This document shows, in pieces, positions 10,059 to 19,436 of a stretch of 64,000 nt of DNA. Positions within the stretch are counted from its first letter, which is position 1, and each line of letters begins with the position of its first letter. Below the pieces are notes generated by a model. That model searched no databases and had not been told where the DNA came from. It saw only the letters and a list, made by a program, of their open reading frames with translations. Position numbers and translations under genes: made by a program. Source of the DNA: Aureibaculum algae (GTDB taxonomy: Bacteria > Bacteroidota > Bacteroidia > Flavobacteriales > Flavobacteriaceae). The stretch lies in the NCBI RefSeq assembly GCF_006065315.1, contig NZ_CP040749.1:744001-808000 (forward strand), written 5' to 3'.

Positions 10059-10590
10059 TTATATTTATGTTGAAAACGTAAAAGAAAGTGATCTTCTAAA
10101 AGCACTTCAAGACTTAGCAAACCTTTATTCTAACACAGGTTTTACAGACGAAATCAATCTTTATCGTAAAAAAGACAACTCTGATTTATATTCAATCGTT
10201 TTTACAAATTTACCTGATTTTGATAGATTTTCATATTTTGTAAATTGCCTATACCTCCCTATTGAATTGGATAATTTTGAACCTAAAATTAGAGGGTTTT
10301 ATCAAGTCAAAAATATAACAGATGATCTAGTATTCAAAACAGGAAATTGGATCCAATTGTTTATGACAAAGAATGATACTGGCGTAGATGAAGTTAGTGT
10401 TGCAAATGAAATTAATGAGAATTATAATTTTGATTTTGGAGGTCATGTGAAAAAATTAAATAAAAAGCTAGAAACTTATCATTTTATAGAGTTAGATTTA
10501 AACGATTATTATTTTGTGAAAGTTATAAAACCAAATAAAAAGATGAAATCAACTAATTTAGAATTAAAACCTTGGTGGAAATTTTGGTAA
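10048..10590 (+). CDS. Conserved-looking protein of unknown function
   Basis: 180 residues, no signal peptide or membrane segment, acidic in the middle, ending in a basic and tryptophan-rich tail (NKKMKSTNLELKPWWKFW). I do not recognise the family. Segments such as YSIVFTNLPDFDRFSYFVNC and GFYQVKNI suggest a mixed alpha/beta cytoplasmic protein. A similarly tryptophan-containing tail occurs in some proteins of unknown function encoded singly in Bacteroidota genomes, but no function follows. It begins inside the end of the 35-codon ORF at 9951 and is followed by a strong terminator shared with the convergent alkaline phosphatase gene. Confidence 0.75.
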   Translation: MQDNYIYVENVKESDLLKALQDLANLYSNTGFTDEINLYRKKDNSDLYSIVFTNLPDFDRFSYFVNCLYLPIELDNFEPKIRGFYQVKNITDDLVFKTGNWIQLFMTKNDTGVDEVSVANEINENYNFDFGGHVKKLNKKLETYHFIELDLNDYYFVKVIKPNKKMKSTNLELKPWWKFW

Positions 10591-10617
10591 GATTACGCCT
10601 TTTCATTCTTATAAAAA

Positions 10618-10640
10618 AAAGCGGAGACATGCTCCGCTTT
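10618..10640. terminator. Bidirectional rho-independent terminator
   Basis: Inverted repeat AAAGCGGAG / CTCCGCTTT with a 5-base loop, with an A-run on the left that is a T-run for the opposite strand. It lies between the convergent genes ending at 10590 (+) and 10720 (-). Confidence 0.8.
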
Positions 10641-10719
10641 CCTACTAACTCAAAACTACAGTCAAATGTAAAACTGTAAACTTTTAACTTATGGCGATGT
10701 AAAATAAATATCATTCTTT

Positions 10720-12135
10720 TTAAAAATTATTCTCAACTTCTGCCGCTTCTAGCATAAAATAATGTAATTCTGTGTTTTTTATAAATGGTTTTAGCATGTG
10801 GCTTCCTGGTCCAAACATTGCTAATTCTACATAATCAGCCGAATGTTTCATACTAATCCAACCTACCGAATTATGTTGTTGTTGAATTTCGGCTAATACT
10901 TTAAAAGGTAGATGTCTGGGATTGTACAATCCATCTTCAGTTTTTAAATCGGTATAATAACTTAATAACTTTTTCGCCTCATCATCAGAAAGGATAACAT
11001 CATTGGCATATTTTACACGTTCTTTTATTCGAGACATAGAAGTTTCTTTTCCTAAACCTTTTAAAATCCAATCATTGGTATGTTTATAATGTTGAATAGA
11101 ATCAAAATTATCATTAGCTTCATTACCGTAAATTAAACCTGGATTTGCATTACCATGATCTGTGGTTATAATCACTAAAGTTTCTTCATCCTTAGTTGCG
11201 AAATCAATAGCTACCTTTATGGCCTCATCATGAGCAACCTGATCTCCAATAAGACCCGAAATATCATTTCCGTGTGCTGCCCAATCTACTTTTCCTGCTT
11301 CTACTTGAAGTACAAACCCTTTAGAATTATCTTTCATCAAACTTATTGCTTTCTGAGTCATTTCAGCTAAACTCGGAACATTTTGCTGTAGTTCTTTACT
11401 GTTCTCTCTATCTATTGAATAAGGTAAGCCATCTTCCGAAAAGACGCCTAGAATAGGTCTATTATCTTCCGCCTCCATCATCTGCTTCCTAGTTTTAACT
11501 ACTTGATATCCGGAAGATATAAAACTACCATACATATCTTTTTTATCTTTCCTTTTCTCGGAAGAAAAATAATTATCACCACCCCTCATCATTACATCAA
11601 ATTTCTGCTCTAAGTATTTTTCTGCTATCTTATCTTGAGCGTGTCGTGACTTTTCATTTACGCAAAATCCTGCTGGAGTTGCATGAGTAATTGGCACAGT
11701 TGTTACGCACCCAGCTTTTTTTCCTACACTCTTAAATTTTTGCCATAATGGCATATGAGTTTCTCCTTTGGTACCCATATTTATAGAACCGCTATAAACA
11801 CGTTCACCTCCACCCCATGAAGAACTTGCAGCGGCAGAATCTGTTACAATAGAACTTGCTGAAGCCATATCCATTAACCCTCTACTTACCAGATTATCCT
11901 TGTACAATTGTAACCAATTAGTCCCCACTCCCGTTTTTCTAGAGAGGTATAAGTCTGCCATATTTAAGGTACCTATACTCATCCCATCACTAATTATTAT
12001 AATTATATTTTTAGCTTTTTTTCCCCTAAATGCTAATTCATTATTGTTACCACTAGCAAGAATATTGATAGGATTTAATAAAGTTGCTCCTAACGTAAGT
12101 AGCGATCCTTTCTTGAAAAATTTTCTTCTATTCAT
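10720..12135 (-). CDS. Alkaline phosphatase (PhoA superfamily), probably Tat-exported
   Basis: 471 residues. The N-terminus NRRKFFKKG followed by a hydrophobic stretch fits a twin-arginine export signal. The phosphatase motifs are intact: IIIIISDGMS (metal-binding Asp50), VTDSAAASSSW with the nucleophile Ser100, VEAGKVDWAAHGND and TTDHGNANPG with metal-binding Asp/His, and a late MKHSADYVELAMFGPG. The family hydrolyses phosphate monoesters with Zn and Mg in the periplasm or at the surface. It lies 241 bp downstream of susD of module 2 on the same strand, so it may release phosphate from what that SusC/SusD pair captures, or be transcribed on its own. No PHO box was recognised. Confidence 0.93.
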   Translation of the reverse strand: MNRRKFFKKGSLLTLGATLLNPINILASGNNNELAFRGKKAKNIIIIISDGMSIGTLNMADLYLSRKTGVGTNWLQLYKDNLVSRGLMDMASASSIVTDSAAASSSWGGGERVYSGSINMGTKGETHMPLWQKFKSVGKKAGCVTTVPITHATPAGFCVNEKSRHAQDKIAEKYLEQKFDVMMRGGDNYFSSEKRKDKKDMYGSFISSGYQVVKTRKQMMEAEDNRPILGVFSEDGLPYSIDRENSKELQQNVPSLAEMTQKAISLMKDNSKGFVLQVEAGKVDWAAHGNDISGLIGDQVAHDEAIKVAIDFATKDEETLVIITTDHGNANPGLIYGNEANDNFDSIQHYKHTNDWILKGLGKETSMSRIKERVKYANDVILSDDEAKKLLSYYTDLKTEDGLYNPRHLPFKVLAEIQQQHNSVGWISMKHSADYVELAMFGPGSHMLKPFIKNTELHYFMLEAAEVENNF

Positions 12136-12376
12136 TATTCTATTATTTTTAATAAAAGTTATTCATACAATCCGTCTAATCTTTTAGTTTTTGAAGTAGT
12201 AATGCAAAGCATGAGCCTTTAATAATTAGAAAACGGAGTATTCTAATATGTATATAAAAACATGTTAAGTAATAGATAGAATAGTATGACACTATCCTAT
12301 CTATTAAAATATTTATAACCTTACTTATAAAACTACGTGTAAGCAGTATCTTTAACTTCTAAATACATTTAACAAA

Positions 12377-14101
12377 TTACAAATAATCTGGATTTTGAGT
12401 TAAATTAGGATTATACAGTATGTCATCTTGTGGAATGGGATACAGATTGTACTTATCATCAACATCTTTACCTTCGTGATCTGTATTATTAGATGTCTCC
12501 TGACCTTTCCAATCCCAATTATATCCCTTTGTAAATTTATTGAAACGAATAAGATCAGTACGTCTTACACATTCAGTCCATAATTCCCGGGCTCGTTCAT
12601 CAAGAATAAAATCGAGGTTTAATTCATAATCAGAAATAGCTCCATTAGCAATATTTTTACTTGAAAAATAATTACCTGAATTAAAAGCACGGTTCCGTAC
12701 TTCATTTACATAATTTAATGCTTCTGTCCTAGAGCCTCCTCCCCCACGAAGAATAGCTTCTGCCGCCATAAGATAAGCATCAGCCTTTCTAAACATTGGA
12801 TATGCTACACTAACGTTCGATTCTCTTTGCTCTTCTCCGCTCATCCTATCTTTAGTTACATTTCTCCATTTTGTAAAGGTATATCCAAGAGTAATATTTT
12901 TTTCAAAAGACTTGCCTTCTCTCCAAGTTTCCTTTTGATGTGGTTGAACTGGTGATTTACTTTGATCGCCGGTAAGTGGTCCACCATAAAATAAAGCTCG
13001 TTTATCTTTTTTATTATCACACCATGGGTCAGAAGGATCATAAGGTTGATCGTCAAGATCAAATTTATTAACTAAGTTGGTTTTTAAACGTCCATTTATA
13101 TTCCAGGGACTGTCATTTGTAATACCTAACTCCAATCCTTGATTTATCATAAATTTATGACTTGAATATTTAATTAAAAAATTTGTTCCTCCACTACTCT
13201 GACTATTATCAGCATCATGTGGTTGTGCCCAAATAATTTCTGGACTACCATCATTATCTTTCAAAAAGTTTTCAATGTAATTAGGAGCTAACGAAAAATT
13301 TGAATTATCAATTACTTTTTTCGAGTATTTGTATGCCTGCTCATAGTAATCTTTTTTCGTATAAACCTCCCCATTTAAGTACAGTCGACTTAAAGCAAAC
13401 CAAGCAGCCACTTGATTAACTCGACCAAATACTTTTTTATCAGCTGGCATTAACTGATCTTCAATATCCAGTAATTCACTTTCTACATAATTAAATATTT
13501 CAGTTCTAGTTTTCTGTACTGGATATGTTCCATTGGGAGACGAATCATCTACCCAACCTACTGATCCATATAGATCACAAAGAAGATAATAACAGTAAGC
13601 TCTCAAAAAACGAGCTTCTGCACGCCATTGACCAACATCATTTTTAGCCTCGTTATAAACACCATAGTCCTCCATGACGTCTTTTTCTGTTTTTCTAATA
13701 AACTCATTACATAGTGCAACAGAAATCCAAAGTCGATAATACATATTACCAACAATCTCCGTGGCTGGGTTCCAATTCATTGTTATCATAGTCCAAGTTC
13801 CATTTCCACTTGATGAGTGAAATAAAACTTCGTCAGTTGGACATTCTTGCAAATAATACAGGGCACGGTTAAATGTACTTCTTCCTCCATTTTTAGAAAT
13901 ATCGACGTCACCATCTCCTTGGCCTTGAAGCACAAATGATGCGTAACATTTTGCTAATACACCTAAATAACCATCATAAGTTGAATAAACTTCATCCTCT
14001 AATAATGAAGTTGATGATATTGGTTGTAAATCTAATTTTTCGCAAGAAGAAAATAGAAAGAGAGCTATAAGTGAAATCTTTATGTATATATTATTTTTCA
14101 T
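12377..14101 (-). CDS. RagB/SusD family outer-membrane lipoprotein (module 2)
   Basis: 574 residues with lipobox FLFSSC (Cys20), the SusD start EKLDLQPISSTSLLEDEVY, TPR-type helices (EARFLRAYCYYLLCDLYG) and the C-terminal block DFILDERARELWTECVRRTD, YNLYPIPQDD and NPDYL. It should form the substrate-binding lid over the SusC encoded 17 bp upstream. It is only distantly similar to the first SusD (1045-2664), so the two modules probably take different substrates. Confidence 0.95.
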   Translation of the reverse strand: MKNNIYIKISLIALFLFSSCEKLDLQPISSTSLLEDEVYSTYDGYLGVLAKCYASFVLQGQGDGDVDISKNGGRSTFNRALYYLQECPTDEVLFHSSSGNGTWTMITMNWNPATEIVGNMYYRLWISVALCNEFIRKTEKDVMEDYGVYNEAKNDVGQWRAEARFLRAYCYYLLCDLYGSVGWVDDSSPNGTYPVQKTRTEIFNYVESELLDIEDQLMPADKKVFGRVNQVAAWFALSRLYLNGEVYTKKDYYEQAYKYSKKVIDNSNFSLAPNYIENFLKDNDGSPEIIWAQPHDADNSQSSGGTNFLIKYSSHKFMINQGLELGITNDSPWNINGRLKTNLVNKFDLDDQPYDPSDPWCDNKKDKRALFYGGPLTGDQSKSPVQPHQKETWREGKSFEKNITLGYTFTKWRNVTKDRMSGEEQRESNVSVAYPMFRKADAYLMAAEAILRGGGGSRTEALNYVNEVRNRAFNSGNYFSSKNIANGAISDYELNLDFILDERARELWTECVRRTDLIRFNKFTKGYNWDWKGQETSNNTDHEGKDVDDKYNLYPIPQDDILYNPNLTQNPDYL

Positions 14102-14118
14102 TGTTTTTGTGCTTTTAA

Positions 14119-17100
14119 TTAAAATTTTAGATTTGCCGTGAACATGAACATTCTAGGTCGAGGGTAACTTGAACCATCAATACCACTGTAAACTTCTGGA
14201 TCTATACCAGGGTATTTAGTAAGCATTAAAACATTCTGTACACCACAAGATAATCTTAAAGAACCAGCGTCTTTTATTAGTTCTGACATCGTGTATCCTA
14301 CCGTAATATTATCTAACTTAAAGTAATCTCCTTTATGTAACCAATAATCGGAAAAACGATGTTCTTGAGACCATTCTGGTGTATTATCAAGAGAGTTTTT
14401 AGGATTCAATCCATAACTATCATATAGCGACTCGTTTGATCCGCGAGAAGCTGTTTCCCAAAACACATATTGTCCAAAGGCAAAATGGCAATTTAATCCA
14501 AAATCCCAATCCTTATATTTAGCAGATGTCGATAAACCACCATAATAAGGTACTAAAGAACTTTTTCCTGTATCAAACTTGTTAGAATCATTCGCATCAT
14601 CATAAACAAACTCTTCAGAGCCACTAACGCTAGCGTCATAATTAGGATTATAAAATACACCGTCTAAAGGTTTGCCCGTTTCATCATCATAAACCTGTTT
14701 TGCTAAAAAGTAAGTATAAGGTGTGTTACCAACTTTATGAATTTGTGAATATCGACTAGAACCTATACTTCCTGTTTTTATATACGTATCTTCAGGAGCA
14801 CCTTCATATATCGTTAATTTTTTTATTTTCGAATTATTATATGCAAAATTTGCATTCACTGACCATTCAAGGTCATCCGTTCTTAGAAGAATTGCTCCCA
14901 GTGAAAATTCAACACCATTACTTTCCATCTCACCAATATTCTGATCTAAGGTGTCCGAAAAATTACTACCTGCCGAGACTCTCACATCTTCCATTAATAA
15001 ATTATCCGTAAAACGCTTATAAATATCTAAACTACCATATATACGATTATTGTTAATACCCCAATCCAGTCCGTAGTTATAGGTAGATGTCACTTCCCAT
15101 TGAATATTGCGATCAAAGGCATTTGGACGATAGGTTGTATAAAAAACATCTCCAAATCTATATCGTGAATCATCTGTAGATGAGCGATATGATGCCTGAT
15201 ATGCATAGTTGTTATTTATATCTTGCTGTCCTGTTTGACCATAACTTAATCGAAGTTTTAAACTAGATAAGTTATCTATATTTTCTAAAAACTTTTCTTC
15301 ATTAAGTTTCCAGGCAAATGCACCTGAAGGAAAATATCCCCATCGCGTTTCTGGAGCAAATCTTGACGAGGCATCTGTACGCATTGTGAAAGTAAATAAA
15401 TACCTATTGTTTAAGTTATAATTGGCACGTCCAAAATAGGACATTAATGCTCGTTCTGAAGCCCCAGAAGAACCTATTTCATAAACTTCATCGTTATCAT
15501 TCTTTAATACAGGTGAATTTTCATATCTACTATAATACTTCTCATAAGTGTGCCCAAATGTTACATCAAGTGCATGTATATCAGCAAAAGTATGGTTATA
15601 GTTGGCATAGTACTCTTGAATAGAAATCTTAGAATATGAATCATTTGAAGAATATATACCTATTCCTGTTCCTCCATAACCTCCCCATGTACTAGGAGAA
15701 TTATCTAATACATTTCTAGAACTAGAATAATCATTTGCAGTTATACCTAAATTTGCAGTTAATGTTAAATCTTCAAACCCATGAATATTATAACTCAGTT
15801 TAAAATTTGTTGCCGTGCGGTAATTTTTAGATTCTCCACGTGCCAAGTTTATTGATGCTACCGGGTTTGAAGTATTTGTTGGTAATGTACCCATTTCATC
15901 TGCCCCAAACATATAATACCCAAGACCCATATTATTGGGATAAGTTGCATAAACAGGAGCTGTTGGATCCATAAATGCAGCAGATTCTACTGGACTTGAA
16001 CTTTCTGGTACATTTCTATAAGTTTCTTTAAAAGTAATATTTGCTTTAAGGTGATCATTTAAGAAACTTGGAGAAAGGTTAATAGCAACAGTAGCTAAAT
16101 CTTTCTTAGAATTCTTAATTGTTCCCTTATCACTTTGATAACCTAAAGAAACACGATAAGGTACATACGGCAGTGCTCCAGTAGCCGAAAAAGTATGCTT
16201 TTGCGTAAAACCTAATCTGTAAATTTCCTTTTGCCAGTCAGTATCACTATCTCCTAGCACTGAACCCAAATCTGGATATCTTTTTAAAAACTCAGTTCTA
16301 AATTCATCTGCATTATAAACATCTAAAGTTTTAATATTTTTATTAATTGAAAAATCACCACGATAATTAAAAGAAGGAGAAACAGATTTTCCGTCGAATG
16401 AAGCTTTACCCCTCTTTGTGGTAACTATTATTACACCGTTAGCTCCACGTGAACCATAAATTGCAGTTGAAGAGGCATCTTTTAGAACCGTAATGTTCTC
16501 TATGTCATCACTATTAAGTTGATTAAAACTTTCACCAGCTATTCCATCAACAACAATTAATGGTGAATTTGAAGCATTTAGGGATGCTCCTTGTCTTATT
16601 CGAATGGTTCCATCTGAACTTGGACTTCCTGACGGCATCGTAATTTGTAAACCTGCTACCTTTCCTAATAACAAATCTGTAGTTTTTGTTGCACTACCTC
16701 TATTATTTTCTTCAGGTTTTATGGAGACAACAGCACCTGTCGCATCTTTTTTACGAACTTGACCATAACCAATAATCACTACTTCATCAAGTTTACTAGC
16801 ATCTTCATCAAGTATAATGGTTATATTTTTCTCATCACTAACTATAATCTCTTTCGTTATAAACCCAATATAAGAAGCAATTAATGTAACATTCGCTTTT
16901 GAAACCTTTATAGAAAAATTACCATCAAAATCTGAAACGACACCATTCGTAGTACCCTTTTCAATTATGTTTGCTCCAATTAATGGCACTCCGTTTATAT
17001 CTTTAATATTCCCATTTATCCGAATTTCTTGAACTATTACAGAAGCATTAATGTTTTTACTTTTTTTAGCAGCTTTTATAATAATATTATTGTTTTCTGA

Positions 17101-17430
17101 TAATTCAAAATTCAAATCATTACTTACTAAACTCAATCGAAGCAAATCTTCAACTTTTATAATACCTTTTTTCAGTTGTAACTTAGGCTTGTTTTCAAAA
17201 AGTTTTTTGGGATAGATAAAATGATAGTCTGTTTGTTTTTTAATAATTTCAAATACTTTATCAATTGTAACCATTTGGTCATGATTAATAGTTACTTTTT
17301 GTTGTGAAAAAGCAATATCTGACGTGAGTCCAAAAACTGATGTACATAATAAAAAAATAAAAGTTCTCATAATCATTGTTAAATACCGCTTTCCACGTAG
17401 GAAACGAATATTGATAATTTTAATTTTCAT
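14119..17430 (-). CDS. SusC/RagA family TonB-dependent transporter with STN domain (module 2)
   Basis: 1103 residues. Signal region about 1-43, STN domain about 45-120 (VTINHDQMVTIDKVFEIIKK), carboxypeptidase-regulatory-like domain about 135-210 (INGNIKDINGVPLIGANIIE), SusC signature LDEVVIIGYGQVRK, plug ending near ANGVIIVTTKRG, and a barrel ending in FTANLKF. As in module 1, the STN domain points to transmembrane signalling to the FecR encoded upstream (17527-18696). Together with the SusD downstream it should import a large substrate. The nearby phosphatase suggests, but does not prove, a phosphorylated one. Confidence 0.95.
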   Translation of the reverse strand: MKIKIINIRFLRGKRYLTMIMRTFIFLLCTSVFGLTSDIAFSQQKVTINHDQMVTIDKVFEIIKKQTDYHFIYPKKLFENKPKLQLKKGIIKVEDLLRLSLVSNDLNFELSENNNIIIKAAKKSKNINASVIVQEIRINGNIKDINGVPLIGANIIEKGTTNGVVSDFDGNFSIKVSKANVTLIASYIGFITKEIIVSDEKNITIILDEDASKLDEVVIIGYGQVRKKDATGAVVSIKPEENNRGSATKTTDLLLGKVAGLQITMPSGSPSSDGTIRIRQGASLNASNSPLIVVDGIAGESFNQLNSDDIENITVLKDASSTAIYGSRGANGVIIVTTKRGKASFDGKSVSPSFNYRGDFSINKNIKTLDVYNADEFRTEFLKRYPDLGSVLGDSDTDWQKEIYRLGFTQKHTFSATGALPYVPYRVSLGYQSDKGTIKNSKKDLATVAINLSPSFLNDHLKANITFKETYRNVPESSSPVESAAFMDPTAPVYATYPNNMGLGYYMFGADEMGTLPTNTSNPVASINLARGESKNYRTATNFKLSYNIHGFEDLTLTANLGITANDYSSSRNVLDNSPSTWGGYGGTGIGIYSSNDSYSKISIQEYYANYNHTFADIHALDVTFGHTYEKYYSRYENSPVLKNDNDEVYEIGSSGASERALMSYFGRANYNLNNRYLFTFTMRTDASSRFAPETRWGYFPSGAFAWKLNEEKFLENIDNLSSLKLRLSYGQTGQQDINNNYAYQASYRSSTDDSRYRFGDVFYTTYRPNAFDRNIQWEVTSTYNYGLDWGINNNRIYGSLDIYKRFTDNLLMEDVRVSAGSNFSDTLDQNIGEMESNGVEFSLGAILLRTDDLEWSVNANFAYNNSKIKKLTIYEGAPEDTYIKTGSIGSSRYSQIHKVGNTPYTYFLAKQVYDDETGKPLDGVFYNPNYDASVSGSEEFVYDDANDSNKFDTGKSSLVPYYGGLSTSAKYKDWDFGLNCHFAFGQYVFWETASRGSNESLYDSYGLNPKNSLDNTPEWSQEHRFSDYWLHKGDYFKLDNITVGYTMSELIKDAGSLRLSCGVQNVLMLTKYPGIDPEVYSGIDGSSYPRPRMFMFTANLKF

Positions 17431-17526
17431 AAATTTGCATGGTGTTAGTTAAACATTTAATTAATACATAGTGGAGGGGCGGAGTTTGATACCGTCAAAT
17501 TTCAAAACTTCGTTCCCTTTTTTTAT

Positions 17527-18696
17527 TTATTTCAAGATTATTGTTTTTTCAATAATTGTATATTCTTTAATTATTCCAAAATTCTTAATACTAGATAATA
17601 TATCTTCAATATTTTGGTCTTTGCTTAAACTTCCAACAAATTCCTCATCGCTAATTTGTTTATTTTCGAAAACTACATCTATATCATACCATCTTGATAA
17701 AACTTTCATTATTTCTCTTAATGATTTATTATTAAAGTTAAAAAGACCTTCCTTCCAAGATATTTCATTACTAACATCTACTTTTTTTATTGATGATTTT
17801 TTCGTGTCCAAATTATAATTTAACTGTTGATTTGGAATAATAATTTGTTGTCTATTACTGAAATTTACAGATACTATACCTTTAACTAAAGTTGTATAAA
17901 TATTGGATTCATCTTTATATGCTTTTACATTAAACTCTGTTCCCATAACCACTATTTCTTGAGATTCATTAATTACTACAAATTTTGAATTTCCATTAAT
18001 AGTACTAGGAGAAACATCAAAAAAAGCTTCACCATATACCAATTCAACTTTTCTAGTTTCTCCTTTATTGAAACTTACAGGGTACTTTAATTTCGAATCT
18101 GAATTTAACCATATTTTAGTTCCATCCGAAAGTTTAATAAAAAAATACCCCCCCCTCGGTATAGTCAAATTATTATAAGCAACTTCTCCATCATTCTTCT
18201 TTTTTGCTTCATAAATAAGTGCCTCACCATTACTCTCCGCATTTTGAGTATGCACAGTATTTCCTTTCTCTAATATGAGTTGAGAACCATTATCTAAAGT
18301 TAATATCGCCTTATTTACACCAGGGGTAATTTCATTATTTACGATGACAGGTTCATTATTTTCAATTCTATTATGAAATATTTTGTCCTTAAATAAGTAA
18401 ACTGAAAAAATCAATCCAATTATCATAGCAGCCGCTGCATATCTATAACCTATTTTATTTTTTATTCTATAAGCTAATGATTTTTCCTTTTTTATTACAA
18501 AAAGTAGTTCTTCAAGTGTTTTTTTATGGTCTGGATCATTCATATTGTAAGAAATGGCATAATGAGTTTGTACAAAATCTCTGAATATTTTTTTATTTTC
18601 AGATAGCTTAATCCATTCAAAAAGCAGATCTAAATCCTTAGCAGTAGCTGACTGATTTAAGTATTTTACTATTATTTTTTCAATTTGCACAGACAT
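17527..18696 (-). CDS. FecR family anti-sigma factor / transmembrane sensor (module 2)
   Basis: 389 residues with the same order as the module 1 protein: cytoplasmic anti-sigma part (about 1-80), membrane segment (about 88-105, AAAAMIIGLIFSVYLF), FecR domain (about 180-280, IPRGGYFFIKLSDGTKIWLN and VVMGTEFNVKAY), and DUF4974 at the C-terminus (about 315-389, LFNFNNKSLREIMKVLSRWY). It should control the divergent sigma factor at 18834 in response to the STN domain of the SusC encoded downstream. The gap to susC is 96 bp. Confidence 0.93.
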   Translation of the reverse strand: MSVQIEKIIVKYLNQSATAKDLDLLFEWIKLSENKKIFRDFVQTHYAISYNMNDPDHKKTLEELLFVIKKEKSLAYRIKNKIGYRYAAAAMIIGLIFSVYLFKDKIFHNRIENNEPVIVNNEITPGVNKAILTLDNGSQLILEKGNTVHTQNAESNGEALIYEAKKKNDGEVAYNNLTIPRGGYFFIKLSDGTKIWLNSDSKLKYPVSFNKGETRKVELVYGEAFFDVSPSTINGNSKFVVINESQEIVVMGTEFNVKAYKDESNIYTTLVKGIVSVNFSNRQQIIIPNQQLNYNLDTKKSSIKKVDVSNEISWKEGLFNFNNKSLREIMKVLSRWYDIDVVFENKQISDEEFVGSLSKDQNIEDILSSIKNFGIIKEYTIIEKTIILK

Positions 18697-18833
18697 CTAG
18701 ATTTTGATTTCTTTATTACCTATTACAATACAAAAGTCAATAACCCTTCCTTTTTGTAAAAAAAATATTTTACTTTTAATTATTAAATTAAGATATTTAT
18801 GCTCTAAAAAATATGAATTTGTAAATTTTATCT

Positions 18834-19436
18834 ATGCTATTTTCATTTAAAGATGATTCTAAATTGATTGAGCAACTTGTGATTGGCAACGAAAATGCTT
18901 ATACATATTTGGTCACTAATTATCACAAACCCCTATATATTTACGCTTTAAGTCTTACTAATGACAATGCTAGTGCCCAAGACATAATTCAAAACGTATT
19001 CTTAAGAACATGGAAATACAGAAAACGTTTAAATCCTGATTATTCTATAAAAAACTTCCTTTACAAAACAACTTATAATGAGTTTATAAATGATTATCAT
19101 AGGACAAAAGCCATCTCCATATTAGAACGCACTTATATTGAAGCTTTAAATGAAAGTGTTGATGAAAACAATTCTGAACTAATAAAAAAGAAGATAGACT
19201 TTGTTAATGATGGCATCTGCAATTTACCACCTAAATGCAAAAAAACATTTTTGTTAAGTAAAAAAGAAGGGCTTACAAATATTGAAATATCTGAATATCT
19301 TGATATTTCAATTAAAACTGTTGAAGGTCATATCTCTAAGGCATATTCTATACTTCGAAAAAAATGTGGGGATAATTTAAACAATATTCTTATTATACTA
19401 TTTAACAATAAGCAATTGAAATCTAAGTATTATTAA
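18834..19436 (+). CDS. RNA polymerase ECF-type sigma factor (module 2)
   Basis: 200 residues with sigma region 2 (YHKPLYIYALSLTNDNASAQ, QNVFLRTWKYRKRLN) and region 4 (LPPKCKKTFLLSKKEGLT, IKTVEGHISKAYSILRKK). It diverges from fecR with 137 bp between and should activate the module 2 operon. It is a paralogue of the sigma factor at 7461-8063, the two sharing most of region 4. Some promoter cross-recognition is possible; that is inference. Confidence 0.95.
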   Translation: MLFSFKDDSKLIEQLVIGNENAYTYLVTNYHKPLYIYALSLTNDNASAQDIIQNVFLRTWKYRKRLNPDYSIKNFLYKTTYNEFINDYHRTKAISILERTYIEALNESVDENNSELIKKKIDFVNDGICNLPPKCKKTFLLSKKEGLTNIEISEYLDISIKTVEGHISKAYSILRKKCGDNLNNILIILFNNKQLKSKYY

